Positions 8,482-18,587 of a stretch of 64,000 nt of DNA are shown here, in pieces (the first letter of the stretch is position 1; each line of letters starts with the position of its first letter). Position numbers and translations under genes: made by a program. The notes under the pieces were generated by a model. It saw only the letters and a list, made by a program, of their open reading frames with translations. It was not told where the DNA came from and did no database searches. This stretch comes from Thermoplasma sp. Kam2015 (lineage in GTDB: Archaea; Thermoplasmatota; Thermoplasmata; Thermoplasmatales; Thermoplasmataceae), in NCBI RefSeq assembly GCF_003205235.1, contig NZ_QJSM01000021.1, positions 31,944-95,943 of the forward strand, read 5' to 3'.

Positions 8482-9963
8482 ATGGACACGAAACTTTACA
8501 TAGATGGTGAGTGGGTTAACTCATCGTCAGGCAAGACTGTGGACAAGTACAGTCCGGTCACAGGGCAGGTCATAGGCAAATTTGAAGCAGCAACAAGGGA
8601 TGATGTGGATAGGGCTATCGACGCAGCTGAAGATGCGTTCTGGTCCTGGAATGACCTTGGCTCTGTCGAAAGATCAAAGATACTATACAGAGCAAAGGAA
8701 ATCATAGAACAGAAGAGAGGAGAACTGGAAAACATAATAATGGAGGAAAACGGAAAACCTGTTAAGGAGGCCAAGGAGGAGGTTGACGGCGTTCTGGATC
8801 AAATACAATACTATGCTGAATGGGCAAGGAAACTCAACGGAGAGGTTGTTGAAGGGACGTCGTCTCACAGGAAGATACTGCAGTACAAGGTGCCATACGG
8901 CATAGTGGTAGCTCTCACACCATGGAATTTCCCTGCTGGCATGGTTGCCAGAAAACTCGCGCCCGCGCTTTTGACTGGAAATACGATCATACTGAAGCCC
9001 AGCAGCGACACACCTGGTAGTGCAGAGTGGATAGTTAGAAAATTCGTAGAGGCTGGTATTCCAAAAGGTGTTCTTAACTTCATAACGGGCAGGGGATCAG
9101 ATATCGGTGATTACATAGTTGAGCACAAGAAGGTAAATTTGATCACGATGACCGGATCGACATCAACTGGCCAGAGAATAATGCAGAAGGCTTCCGCAAA
9201 TATGGCTAAGTTGATACTTGAGCTTGGCGGAAAGGCACCGTTCATGGTCTGGAAGGATGCGGATATGGACAACGCACTGAAGACACTCCTCTGGGCCAAG
9301 TACTGGAATGCGGGACAGTCCTGCATTGCGGCTGAAAGACTATACGTCCATGAGGATATCTACGATAAGTTCATGAGCAGATTCGTTGAACTCAGCAAGA
9401 AGATCGCACTGGGAGATCCAAAGAACGCAGATATGGGGCCACTCATAAACAAGGGAGCTCTACAGGCCACCGCAGAAATAGTGGAGGAGGCCAAGCAGAG
9501 TGGTGCCAAGGTTCTGTTCGGAGGTACCCAGCCCAGCCTCAGCGGGCCCTATAAGAATGGCTATTTCTTCCTCCCTACAATAATAGACAATGCTGACCAG
9601 AATTCAAAGATATTCCAGGAAGAGATATTCGCACCTGTGATAGGCGCGAGAAAGGTATCCGATGTTGACGAGTTGTATAAGTTAGCCAATGACTCGAAGT
9701 ACGGATTAGCATCCTATCTGTTCACCAAGGATCCAAATCTGATCTTCGAAGCCGCGGAGAGGATCAGGTTCGGAGAACTGTACGTTAACATGCCTGGACC
9801 TGAGGCATCACAGGGATACCATACAGGCTTCCGCATGACGGGGCAGGCAGGCGAAGGGAGCAAGTACGGAATATCGGAATATCTGAAATTGAAGAACATA
9901 TACGTGGATTATTCCGGAAAGCCCCTTCACATAAATACTGTCAGGGACCACCTCTTCCAATGA
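8482..9963 (+). CDS. Glyceraldehyde dehydrogenase (NADP+), aldehyde dehydrogenase family
   Basis: An aldehyde dehydrogenase of 493 residues with the catalytic Cys281 in NAGQSC, Glu247 in LELGGKAP, Asn149 in PWNFPAG, and the cofactor segment FITGRGSDIGD ... TGSTSTGQ. It closely resembles what I recall of the characterised T. acidophilum D-glyceraldehyde dehydrogenase, which oxidises glyceraldehyde to glycerate with NADP+ in the non-phosphorylating Entner-Doudoroff pathway. It is transcribed alone and followed by a hairpin with a T-rich tail. Substrate specificity is inferred from this resemblance. Confidence 0.88.
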   Translation: MDTKLYIDGEWVNSSSGKTVDKYSPVTGQVIGKFEAATRDDVDRAIDAAEDAFWSWNDLGSVERSKILYRAKEIIEQKRGELENIIMEENGKPVKEAKEEVDGVLDQIQYYAEWARKLNGEVVEGTSSHRKILQYKVPYGIVVALTPWNFPAGMVARKLAPALLTGNTIILKPSSDTPGSAEWIVRKFVEAGIPKGVLNFITGRGSDIGDYIVEHKKVNLITMTGSTSTGQRIMQKASANMAKLILELGGKAPFMVWKDADMDNALKTLLWAKYWNAGQSCIAAERLYVHEDIYDKFMSRFVELSKKIALGDPKNADMGPLINKGALQATAEIVEEAKQSGAKVLFGGTQPSLSGPYKNGYFFLPTIIDNADQNSKIFQEEIFAPVIGARKVSDVDELYKLANDSKYGLASYLFTKDPNLIFEAAERIRFGELYVNMPGPEASQGYHTGFRMTGQAGEGSKYGISEYLKLKNIYVDYSGKPLHINTVRDHLFQ

Positions 9964-9994
9964 AAAATGAGTACATCGGACTCACGGCGAAACG

Positions 9995-10038
9995 AGCCTG
10001 GGGAAGCTCTCAATGAGTGACCCAGGCTTCATCTTTTT
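9995..10038 (+). terminator. Hairpin plus T-rich tail after glyceraldehyde dehydrogenase
   Basis: AGCCTGGG (9995-10002) and CCCAGGCT (10021-10028) are exact reverse complements separated by 18 nt and are followed by a T-rich stretch from 10031. This is the clearest terminator-like structure in the window and lies just after the stop at 9963. Confidence 0.5.
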
Positions 10039-10181
10039 ATATATAAGGCTTTCCATATCTCATGTTCTTATAGAGATGTTTGATGGATTTTTTTGACGTA
10101 TTTTTCACAGAAACGTGTTTTTGAGATACTTTTTTTATAAAATATGAAAAAATTATTATACGCATAACTTGATTATTAAAT

Positions 10182-11561
10182 ATGGATAGATCTGGTCAAC
10201 TGGATGAATCCATAAGGAATCAGGCCATAAGCTACCTTATCGATAAATTTTCTTCCTCTGGAACCAAGATAGGATGGCTCATGATAGCCTCAATCTTCGT
10301 AGAGTCATGGGATCTTTATTCAATATCGTTCATACTGATCTTCCTCTCGAAGATATTCCATCCATCGGCGTTGCTGCTTGGACTTACCGCCGCCGGCACA
10401 CAGGGAGGGGCCGTCATCGGAGCACTGCTTGGAGGCTGGCTCGCTGACAGGATCGGAAGAAGGAAGATCTTCCTGTCCACCATGGTTATATTCATGGTGG
10501 TGGGCCTTGCTCAGGCTTTCTCTCCTAATATGATCGTTCTCGCCGCTCTGAGGCTGATACTCGGAGTTCCCCTGGGTATGGACGTTGCAAGTGGATACAC
10601 ATACATAATGGAGTACATGCAAAAGGGAAAAAGGGAGGTCATGGGGAACAGATGGCAGTTCATGTTCGCGGTCGGAGAGATATCGGCCATAGCGGCAGTT
10701 GCAATACTGCTTTATGCGGGTGTATCTCCACACATCCTGTGGAGGATTGTTCTAGGAGCGTCCGCCATACCAGCCCTTGTGATCTTCGTATTGAGATATA
10801 ATCTTCCTGAAACTGCCATATGGTTGATCGAAAAGGGAAGATACGTCGAAGCAAAGAAGGTTACAAAGGAGATGTATGGAGATTCGCTGAGCATGCTCCC
10901 TGATCGTGATGAGGCCGTAGAAAAGGTTAAACTTTCAAGATTTTTAAGCGAGATCAGGAAAGACAGGATAAAGTGGAGAAGTTCGGTTTATGGCTGGATC
11001 GCCTGCTTTGCACAGAGCAGTGAATTTTCAACGTTTGCTTTCTACATCCCAGTGCTCTTCGTACTGCTTGGCGTATCAAGCATAATCGGAACTGATCTGA
11101 TAACCCTGGGGATATATTTCGTCGCCATGATCTCTGGACTTGTGGGCCCTGCAATACTTCCGAAGATAGGACAGAGAAGGCTCAGCATATATGGCTTCGG
11201 CATAGTTCTAATCGCTCTAATAATCGCCGCAATTGCCATATTTACGCATCTTCTGATCATACTGCCATTCGTGGCTGCCTTGATGTTGTGGGGTCATTAC
11301 TGGGATGCAGAAAACGTGATGACCATTCCATCAATGGTAGCCCCGCCCAAATATAAGGCAACATCTAGCGGCTTTGCGTATGTGTTTGTTAAGTTGCCAG
11401 CATTTCTTTCTATATTCCTATTTCCAGCCTTCTTCGACGCGATTGGAAAGGGGCCAGCAACACTCTTCACAGCCATATTTCCACTCATAGGGCTACTGTC
11501 TGCAATACTTATACTTCCAGAGGTGTATGGATACAAGGAGGTTCAGGCAACCCCGTCATGA
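10182..11561 (+). CDS. MFS transporter
   Basis: A 459-residue integral membrane protein with about twelve hydrophobic segments. The loop between segments 2 and 3 carries GGWLADRIGRRKIF, the hallmark of the major facilitator superfamily, and FVLRYNLPETAIWLI ends the first half as in the sugar/metabolite porter branch. The substrate is unknown; placement between two aldehyde-oxidising genes suggests an organic acid or sugar derivative. A TATA-like ATTATTATA lies about 26 nt before the ATG. Confidence 0.88.
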   Translation: MDRSGQLDESIRNQAISYLIDKFSSSGTKIGWLMIASIFVESWDLYSISFILIFLSKIFHPSALLLGLTAAGTQGGAVIGALLGGWLADRIGRRKIFLSTMVIFMVVGLAQAFSPNMIVLAALRLILGVPLGMDVASGYTYIMEYMQKGKREVMGNRWQFMFAVGEISAIAAVAILLYAGVSPHILWRIVLGASAIPALVIFVLRYNLPETAIWLIEKGRYVEAKKVTKEMYGDSLSMLPDRDEAVEKVKLSRFLSEIRKDRIKWRSSVYGWIACFAQSSEFSTFAFYIPVLFVLLGVSSIIGTDLITLGIYFVAMISGLVGPAILPKIGQRRLSIYGFGIVLIALIIAAIAIFTHLLIILPFVAALMLWGHYWDAENVMTIPSMVAPPKYKATSSGFAYVFVKLPAFLSIFLFPAFFDAIGKGPATLFTAIFPLIGLLSAILILPEVYGYKEVQATPS

Positions 11562-11568
11562 AAGACAA

Positions 11569-11592
11569 AATATTAATTTTTATTAAAAATTT
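11569..11592. terminator. AT-rich bidirectional terminator-like stretch
   Basis: The 31 bases between the convergent MFS and aldehyde oxidoreductase genes are nearly pure A/T, with runs of T on both strands. This suits T-tract termination in either direction. Confidence 0.4.
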
Positions 11593-13404
11593 TTATATCT
11601 TGTAAAAATCCAAACCCAGTTCCTTTATCTTTTCCTCTGTCGGGTATCCTCTGGTATCCCAGCCGCGTGCCCTGTAATAGTCTTGCAGAAGCTTTGAGAG
11701 TGGAACGACGTTACCCTTCTTTGGGCCCTTTGGAATCGGAACGTTCAGGAAGCGATCTGGCAGCTTATCATCCTCTGGCTTTATTCCGGCCTTGAGATTA
11801 AAGAGACGTTCAAGGTTCCACACACGTTCGGCTGCCTTCATTATCTCGTCCTTCGTGTAATTGAAGCCGGTCACTGCATTTACAAGCTCTATGTAATCAT
11901 CAAGATTCAGCGCAAACGACGGGAACTGACAGAGACCAGAACAGTCCATTACCTCGGTGAAATCCTGGATGTATTTCACCAGATCGGCCTTGCCCTCAAG
12001 CTGCAGTGGATCCTGCGTTGGCTCAACCCCAAGTATCTCGTTTGATATGGTGTATGCCCTCATATGTGATCCGCCTATGTTGCTAGTGGCATACTCCAGA
12101 GCCATGCCCCATACGCCTCTCGGATCGTATGCCGCGATCTCCTGCCCCTTGACGCTCATGGATACGCTTTCATCACCGTACATCTTGGCAAGGCGATAGG
12201 AACCTTCAGCCAGCTTGTCCCCAAAGTCCTTTCTGTATCCTATCTTCGCTGTCATCTCGAGCACAGCCGATGTATTTCCGAACTTCGGCTTTGTCGGTCC
12301 CACGTCTTTGTCAGGTATCTTGCCCTTCTCATACAGCTCCATTGCAGCTGATATGGTAAGTCCTGCGCTTATGGTATCGTATCCGAGTCGATCCGCATTA
12401 TCATTGGCCGCTATTATGGTGTAAAGATCATGAACGCCTGTATTCGGTCCAAGTGCCCATGTACTTTCATATTCTGGCCCCTCACTCTCCCTCTCATTGT
12501 ACTTGACTACACGACCACAGCCTATTGGACATGCAAAGCATGGCTGATTGTGGATCAAATAGGTCTCAGCCAGCGTCTCACCGCTCACATCATCCGCAAG
12601 CGGATCGTCGCCAGAATCCGTTGCATTTCTGTTCGAATATATACCTGATCTGTTTATTATGTTGGTGAGAACCTCGGTACCGAACTGAGTCAGACCCTGA
12701 GAGGTGACAGGGTTCTCCTTTATCTTCTTTAGCATCTTTGGGAGTGTTGCCTTGTACATTTCGGGATTGCCGATCGTCGGCATCTTCCCGCCGCCAGCCA
12801 CGATCGCCTTGAGCTTCTTTGATCCCATGACCGCCCCAACACCATTTCTGCCTGCCGCCCTATGCTTGTCGTTCATTATCGATGCAAATTTAACCAGATT
12901 TTCACCGGCAGGGCCTATACAAGCCACGCTGACGTTTCCACCTATCCTACTGACGAGTATGTCTGTGGTTTCAAAGACATCCTTACCCCAGAGATCCGAT
13001 GCATCTCTGAGTTCTGCTTTGCCCTTGTCCACAAATAGATACACTGGCTTGCTGGATTTTCCCTTGAATATTATCATATCAAAGCCTGCATGCTTCAATT
13101 TTGCCCCAAAGTAGCCGCCTGAATTGCTTCTGGTTATGGTTCCAGTTAAAGGACTTTTCGTCACAGCCATATAACGTGCAGCCGTGGGTGCACTCGTTCC
13201 AGTAAGAGGCCCTGGCGCTATTATCAGCTCGTTATTTGGGTCGTAGGGATCTATCTTTGGATCAACCTCATCAACATAATATCTCGTGGCGAGTCCCTGC
13301 CCACCTATATAATCCCTGGCCCACTCCATGTTTGTATCCTCGATCTTCAGCGTGCCACTGCCAAGATCGACCCTCAGAATCTTCCCCGTAAAACCTCCCA
13401 CCAT
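11593..13404 (-). CDS. Aldehyde:ferredoxin oxidoreductase (tungsten/molybdopterin family)
   Basis: The 603-residue protein starts MVGGFTGKILRVDLGSG, typical of the AOR family, which oxidises aldehydes to acids with ferredoxin as acceptor. The [4Fe-4S] ligands are visible as C289-x2-C292-x3-C296 and a distal Cys in MDCSGLCQF (488/492). GPAGEN and GRNGVGAVMGSKKLKAI belong to the pterin-binding domain. Family members act on a range of aldehydes, including glyceraldehyde and its phosphate. Being next to glyceraldehyde dehydrogenase, it could be a ferredoxin-linked alternative for the same metabolite; that is inference. An AT-rich TATA-like element (13423-13437) lies about 26 nt before the start. 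Confidence 0.92.
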   Translation of the reverse strand: MVGGFTGKILRVDLGSGTLKIEDTNMEWARDYIGGQGLATRYYVDEVDPKIDPYDPNNELIIAPGPLTGTSAPTAARYMAVTKSPLTGTITRSNSGGYFGAKLKHAGFDMIIFKGKSSKPVYLFVDKGKAELRDASDLWGKDVFETTDILVSRIGGNVSVACIGPAGENLVKFASIMNDKHRAAGRNGVGAVMGSKKLKAIVAGGGKMPTIGNPEMYKATLPKMLKKIKENPVTSQGLTQFGTEVLTNIINRSGIYSNRNATDSGDDPLADDVSGETLAETYLIHNQPCFACPIGCGRVVKYNERESEGPEYESTWALGPNTGVHDLYTIIAANDNADRLGYDTISAGLTISAAMELYEKGKIPDKDVGPTKPKFGNTSAVLEMTAKIGYRKDFGDKLAEGSYRLAKMYGDESVSMSVKGQEIAAYDPRGVWGMALEYATSNIGGSHMRAYTISNEILGVEPTQDPLQLEGKADLVKYIQDFTEVMDCSGLCQFPSFALNLDDYIELVNAVTGFNYTKDEIMKAAERVWNLERLFNLKAGIKPEDDKLPDRFLNVPIPKGPKKGNVVPLSKLLQDYYRARGWDTRGYPTEEKIKELGLDFYKI

Positions 13405-13532
13405 AACTATCGTATAATCAGTCTTTAAAAATATATAAATATTTTTAAATATATTTGAATTGCTCCTTTCTGATAATGCTTCAAAATTGAATGATCGATA
13501 ATTTTTTATCGCGACATTCGTAATGTCCCTTT

Positions 13533-14696
13533 ATGAGGAACGTTATAGAAATAGTCAGGGATGCAGATAGATACAGATCCTCCGTCATAAATCTGCAGGC
13601 TTCTGAGAACGCCGTTAGTCCCAATGTGATAAGAGCCATCGGTTCTGATTTCGCGTCCAGATATTCTCATATTGAGAATGGCGTCAATGATTATGGTGGA
13701 ACCAGGTTCGCAGAAGAGCTCGAAGATACAGTTTCAAGAAAAACCTCTGAACTGTTTGGCCTCAAACACGCAGAGGTAAGGCCCCTCAGTGGGCATATAG
13801 CTGCAATGACCGTTCTTGCAGCTCTGGTGCGGAGAGGGGAGAGCGTAATGAAGATACCTGAATCCGTCGGCGGATACACCGGATATTCAGGAAACTATCT
13901 ACCGAAGATGATGAACTTCAAGTCCTATGATATACCCGTGACCGCTGATGGTTTTGTTGATTACGATGGCCTCGCTAAGCAGGCCGAATACATAAGGCCC
14001 AAGATGATACTGCTCGGACAGTCCATCTTCGTTAAATCATATGATATGGCCAGAATCAGGGAGGTATGTGATCAGAATTCGTGCATCATAGGATACGATG
14101 CTTCCCATGTGATGGGCCTGATAGCTGGAGGCGAATTCCAGAAGGATTTGAAGAAGGCCGATATAATTTTCGGTTCTACGCATAAGACTTTCTTCGGACC
14201 TCAGGGAGGTCTGATTCTCACCGATGACGACGACCTGTACAGGCGCGTTGAGGAAAACATAACCTGGAAGACCATGGACAACTATAATATCGCCAGGATG
14301 GCAGGAGTGGGCGTTGCAATAGAGGAGATGATGAAGTATGGCAGGGAGTATGCACCGCGCGTGATCAGAAATGCCAGAAATCTTGCCAAAGCCTTGGATG
14401 AACACATACATATCAAGTACGGTCCATGGTACACCGAATCCCATCAGATACTCATGGAACCTGGCTGGCTTTCATCCCATGGCTATGATTTTGTAAGATT
14501 CAGCCGAGTGATGGAAGATAACGGTATAATAGTCGACAGAATAGGAAGAATAGGGACTGCCGAGATAACAAGGATGGGGGTTGATGATGTTGATGAACTG
14601 GCGGCCATGATGATAGATGCCTTCAAGGGAGTCGATGTGAAAGATAGGGTTAATAAATTCGTACGCAATATGAAAATGAGGTACTATGAAAGTTAG
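13533..14696 (+). CDS. glyA: Serine hydroxymethyltransferase
   Basis: A PLP enzyme that interconverts serine and glycine and loads a C1 unit on the pterin carrier. The 387-residue protein has LQASENAVSP near the start, the cofactor-binding YDASHVMGL (D189, H192) and the Schiff-base lysine in GSTHKTFFGPQGG (K218). It is shorter than most family members, with a trimmed C-terminal domain. A TATA-like TTTTTTA lies 27 nt before the ATG. It overlaps the next gene by 11 bases. Confidence 0.92.
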   Translation: MRNVIEIVRDADRYRSSVINLQASENAVSPNVIRAIGSDFASRYSHIENGVNDYGGTRFAEELEDTVSRKTSELFGLKHAEVRPLSGHIAAMTVLAALVRRGESVMKIPESVGGYTGYSGNYLPKMMNFKSYDIPVTADGFVDYDGLAKQAEYIRPKMILLGQSIFVKSYDMARIREVCDQNSCIIGYDASHVMGLIAGGEFQKDLKKADIIFGSTHKTFFGPQGGLILTDDDDLYRRVEENITWKTMDNYNIARMAGVGVAIEEMMKYGREYAPRVIRNARNLAKALDEHIHIKYGPWYTESHQILMEPGWLSSHGYDFVRFSRVMEDNGIIVDRIGRIGTAEITRMGVDDVDELAAMMIDAFKGVDVKDRVNKFVRNMKMRYYES

Positions 14697-15774
14697 CGAA
14701 CTGATGACCACGGACCCCATAACTGTGAGCATTGAAGACACGTTCTCTAAGGTGATGTCCAAGATGAACGAAACCGGCATACACCAGCTCCCCGTAATGG
14801 ATGGGGATCGCTATGCCGGCATGATAACCTATTCGGATCTGCTGAAGAAGAGAAGCATACAGGTTAAATCAAAGATATCGAACTATGCAATAAGCACACC
14901 GACGCTCGACGCAGATGATGACGTCCTTGAAGCCGTGCGCCTGATAAAAGACACTGGATTATCCGCTATTCCCGTGTTCCAGAAGGGCAAGCTCGTGGGG
15001 ATAATTTCAAGGACAGACATAATAAAGAATCTTCCGCAGATCGTGGATGTCAAGGATGTGCGAATATTCCAGATCATGAGCTCTGATCCAGTCTATGTCT
15101 ACGAGGATGACGGAATAGAGGAGGCATTCGACAGCATGAGAATGCTCAACGAGGTCGAAATACCTGTGGCCAGCAGGGACGACAAACTGTCAGGCATAAT
15201 CAGACTGAACAGCATCCTGAACATACTGTACAGGCATAAGGAGAAGATCAAGTATGGAGGATACGGTGAGAAGGAGCCCATAAACATTGCCTGCAAATCG
15301 CTGATGGATCCGCCTGTGAGCGTGGACAGGTATGCCGGCATTGAGGAGACCGTCAAGCTAATGATGCAGTACAGCCTGCACATAATGCCAGTGACAGACT
15401 CCGGAAAAATTGTGGGTATAGTGGATTTCAGCGATCTCATAAACATGATAAAGACAGAGAGCAAGGAGGGTATACTCATAGAGATAAGTGGCCTGGACAT
15501 ATACGATGAGGATCTGTACGATATAGCCTTTGAGCTCTCACAGCGCTTCCTTGAGAAATTCTCCAGGATGACAGATGTGTCCCAGGGAAAGCTTCTGATC
15601 CACGTTATGAAATACAAGACCCAGGGGTCCACCAAATACAGTATAAGAACTAGGATATCTGCTCCGCCACTGTTCCTCGTCCAGAATGGATCTGGTTGGA
15701 ATTTCGCGGAGGTTCTCGGCGAGATATTCGACAGATATGAAGAGAGACTTAAGAAGATAAAGGAGAAGCAGTGA
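14686..15774 (+). CDS. Protein with four CBS domains and an extra C-terminal domain
   Basis: Residues 1-60, 65-115, 125-185 and 205-260 each show the CBS pattern (for example MTTDPITVSIEDTFSKVMSKM and MIDFSDL-type endings), making two Bateman modules that usually bind adenine nucleotides. The last 100 residues form a separate alpha/beta domain (ILIEISGLDIYDEDLYDIAF, then several strands) that loosely recalls ribosome hibernation (HPF-like) folds; this is a guess. It overlaps glyA and is probably co-expressed with it. No catalytic residues are evident, so a regulatory role is likely. Confidence 0.85.
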   Translation: MKVSELMTTDPITVSIEDTFSKVMSKMNETGIHQLPVMDGDRYAGMITYSDLLKKRSIQVKSKISNYAISTPTLDADDDVLEAVRLIKDTGLSAIPVFQKGKLVGIISRTDIIKNLPQIVDVKDVRIFQIMSSDPVYVYEDDGIEEAFDSMRMLNEVEIPVASRDDKLSGIIRLNSILNILYRHKEKIKYGGYGEKEPINIACKSLMDPPVSVDRYAGIEETVKLMMQYSLHIMPVTDSGKIVGIVDFSDLINMIKTESKEGILIEISGLDIYDEDLYDIAFELSQRFLEKFSRMTDVSQGKLLIHVMKYKTQGSTKYSIRTRISAPPLFLVQNGSGWNFAEVLGEIFDRYEERLKKIKEKQ

Positions 15775-15858
15775 AAATGCTGTCTTCTCCAGTTGATTCT
15801 GTTCTTCATATTTCAAATATTCGCGTTCAAGTGTATGATGTTTTTAAGGGGGTATGAT

Positions 15859-17241
15859 ATGGGAGGAGAATTTATTGACCGCATAATGGAATACGCTGGA
15901 CAGAGATCTAAATATGCAGATGTTAGGTACATGGAGACCGAAGGCAGAGGTGCAGTGATCAGGAACGGAGAATTTGACGAATCGGTCTATGCCAATGACA
16001 GTGGATATGCCATTCGGGTTCTCAATGATTCCATAGCGATGGCGTATACGGATTCCGAGGACTGGGAGAGGATAAAGAGCATAATCGACGACGCCGTATC
16101 CAGATCCAAAAAGCCCGGCAAAAATAAGATATACCATGGGAAGGCAGAAAAAGCCAGCTGGTCAGAGATAGGTAATGATCGGGTACAGGATCACAGCCTG
16201 GAGGATATGATCAATATCTTGAAGGAAGCAGATTCAGTGGCCGCTGATGGATCCAGCGTCAGGATCAGTGCACTTTCAGACAGATACGTGCATCAGATAT
16301 ACGAGAATACAGATGGATCGCGCGTTGAGGGAACGTACTCAAGAATCTTCTTCAACTATCTGATCGGCGTTTCCGAGAACGACAGATACGAACAGTCTTC
16401 GGAGGAATTCGGATGGACAGGAGGCTATGAGATCTTCGATTTTCCATACATTTCTGAGTCCATGAGAAACGATGTATCCAACCTCAGAGAGATCATACTG
16501 GCACCTTCCGTTGAACCCGGAAATTTCGATGTTATAGTTGGCCCTGAGATATCAGGAATAGTTGCGCATGAGAGCGCAGGACATCCGACCGAATACGATC
16601 GTATATCCGGGAGGGAGGCTGCGCTAGCCGGAGAATCGTTTCTCACAGGTAAGAGGTTTCCGTACAGGATAGGATCGGACAAGGTGAGCGTTATAGACGA
16701 TCCGACGATAAAGGGTTCTTATGGATATTATCAGTACGATGATGAGGGCGTGCATGCGAGGAAGAGATATCTCTACAGAAACGGATTCACGTCCGAATTC
16801 CTGCTGAACAGGGAGAGCGCATCATGGATAGGAACAGAAAGCAACGGATCCGGTCGATCCTCAGCATGGGATATGGAACCTCTGGCGCGCATGAGCACAA
16901 CGTACATCGAGCCAGGCGATTACTCCTTTGAAGAACTGTTCGAGGATGTGCACAGGGGGATATACATTAAATCGTTCACCGAATGGAACATCGACGATAT
17001 TAGGTTCAATGAACGTTACGTGGGCAAGGAAGCATATTACATAGAGAACGGAGATATACGCGGCAGAGTCAGGCGTCCTGTAATCGAGACAAACACCATA
17101 AAATTCTATTCCGCAGTTGATGCGGTGGGCAAGGATCTGCGTTTCAGCGCCGGCATATGCGGAAAGGGCGATCCGGAGCAGGGGGTTGAGGTTTGGATGG
17201 GCGGCCCGCACATGAGACTTAGAAACATGAGGATAAAGTGA
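15859..17241 (+). CDS. tldD: TldD-family metalloprotease subunit
   Basis: The 460-residue protein carries the TldD zinc site HESAGHPTE (HExxxH) in IVAHESAGHPTEYDR, followed by REAALAGESFLTG and the downstream Cys-containing ICGKGDPEQ segment. With TldE it forms a heterodimeric protease that degrades unfolded or modified peptides in bacteria. I chose the ATG at 15859 because the G-rich AAGGGGGT lies just before it; in-frame ATGs at 15835 and 15838 and a TTG at 15793 would add a short hydrophobic stretch. It overlaps tldE by one base, and the F3 aminopeptidase gene follows. Confidence 0.88.
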   Translation: MGGEFIDRIMEYAGQRSKYADVRYMETEGRGAVIRNGEFDESVYANDSGYAIRVLNDSIAMAYTDSEDWERIKSIIDDAVSRSKKPGKNKIYHGKAEKASWSEIGNDRVQDHSLEDMINILKEADSVAADGSSVRISALSDRYVHQIYENTDGSRVEGTYSRIFFNYLIGVSENDRYEQSSEEFGWTGGYEIFDFPYISESMRNDVSNLREIILAPSVEPGNFDVIVGPEISGIVAHESAGHPTEYDRISGREAALAGESFLTGKRFPYRIGSDKVSVIDDPTIKGSYGYYQYDDEGVHARKRYLYRNGFTSEFLLNRESASWIGTESNGSGRSSAWDMEPLARMSTTYIEPGDYSFEELFEDVHRGIYIKSFTEWNIDDIRFNERYVGKEAYYIENGDIRGRVRRPVIETNTIKFYSAVDAVGKDLRFSAGICGKGDPEQGVEVWMGGPHMRLRNMRIK

Positions 17242-18533
17242 TGACCATGTTCGATCTGGATAAGGTATCAGGTTGTCTTGAGAAAAGGTTCGATGAGTTT
17301 TCCGTGATCATGTTCACAAACCACGACGAACAGATCAGGTTTTCCAATGGCAGCAGGGATCTTCATAATATATGGGAAGAATCCGTATTGAACGTCTTTG
17401 TTGCTAGAGGAAAGAGAACGATCATGACCACCATAAAGGAGGGATCCGATCTCGAAAAATCCATTGAGGAACTGTCAAAGAGGCTGGATCAGGCGCCAGA
17501 GAATCCATTGTTTTACGGTATAAATGACAGAAGACAGAATTATGCGATCTCAGACTCCTCAGACATGGCTCTTGACGCCGATGATCTTGCAGATCAGGCT
17601 ATAAATGGCGCAGTGGATGCCGGATCTGAAAGAATGGCCGGATTAGTTTATGCCATGCGATCTAGGGTTGAGATCGCCACAAGATACAACAGAGGAAACT
17701 ACAATTCCCTTGGTGTAGAAGCCGTTGTCCGATCCTTCAAGAACGATAGATCTGGTCAGGCCTGCGGACACAGTGGCATCGGAGGAAAGCTCGACGCCTA
17801 CGCCATCGGAAGAAGATCAGCAGAGGGTATCCGAAATGTGGAGAAGCATGAAGGCAGAGAGGGACGCTACGACGTGATACTGGCTCCAATGGCTGCCGGC
17901 AACATATTGACCTCAGGATCCTACGCATTCTCCGCACATACCGTGATCTCGGGTCTCAGCTATCTTAAGGATATGATCGGAAAACAGGTCGCTTCGCCGA
18001 TCGTTTCCATATACGATGATCCAACCGATACGATGGGAATGGCCTATCGTTTCTTCGATGAGGAAGGTACAGCCACAAAACGTGTTCCCATAATCGATCG
18101 TGGATCTCTGAAAACATATCTGCACTCAACATCCACAGCCAGGTACATGAACACCGAAACGACCGGAAATGCTGGCATTATCTCCCCCGAAGCATGGCAG
18201 ATAGAGATGTCTGCAGGTGATCGAACACTTGACGAGATGATATCAGATATGCATGAAGGTCTGATGATAATGAATAGCTGGTATCTTCGTTTCCAGGACT
18301 ACAGAAATGGAGTATTCTCAACTGTGCCCAGGGATGGGGTTTACTACATCAGAAACGGAGAGATAAAGGAGTACTGGGATGGCATAAGGATCAGCGATTC
18401 TATGCCATCCATATTGAAAAATATATCTGCGCTTTCGAGGGAAAGTGAGTATGTAAGGTGGTGGAATGAAATATTTCCGTCAAGATTTCCATATATGATT
18501 GTCAGTGGGCTGAACGTAACAAAGTCCTACTGA
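17241..18533 (+). CDS. tldE: TldE/PmbA-family partner subunit
   Basis: A 430-residue homologue of TldD that lacks the HExxxH zinc site, as is usual for the TldE/PmbA partner. The shared fold is visible in GRYDVILAPMAAGNIL, the STARYMNTETTGNAG region and the terminal domain. The start ATG overlaps the tldD stop; a GTG lies one codon earlier. The two genes together predict a TldD-TldE heterodimer in the cytosol. Confidence 0.87.
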   Translation: MTMFDLDKVSGCLEKRFDEFSVIMFTNHDEQIRFSNGSRDLHNIWEESVLNVFVARGKRTIMTTIKEGSDLEKSIEELSKRLDQAPENPLFYGINDRRQNYAISDSSDMALDADDLADQAINGAVDAGSERMAGLVYAMRSRVEIATRYNRGNYNSLGVEAVVRSFKNDRSGQACGHSGIGGKLDAYAIGRRSAEGIRNVEKHEGREGRYDVILAPMAAGNILTSGSYAFSAHTVISGLSYLKDMIGKQVASPIVSIYDDPTDTMGMAYRFFDEEGTATKRVPIIDRGSLKTYLHSTSTARYMNTETTGNAGIISPEAWQIEMSAGDRTLDEMISDMHEGLMIMNSWYLRFQDYRNGVFSTVPRDGVYYIRNGEIKEYWDGIRISDSMPSILKNISALSRESEYVRWWNEIFPSRFPYMIVSGLNVTKSY

Positions 18534-18587
18534 CAATTTTTTGCATTTTGAGGAATAAGTTTTAAGCATAGTCAGCGATCCTTTCTC

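Noticed and set aside
9082..9330. Antisense and other frames within the dehydrogenase gene
   Set aside because: They follow from codon bias of the real gene and have no independent support.
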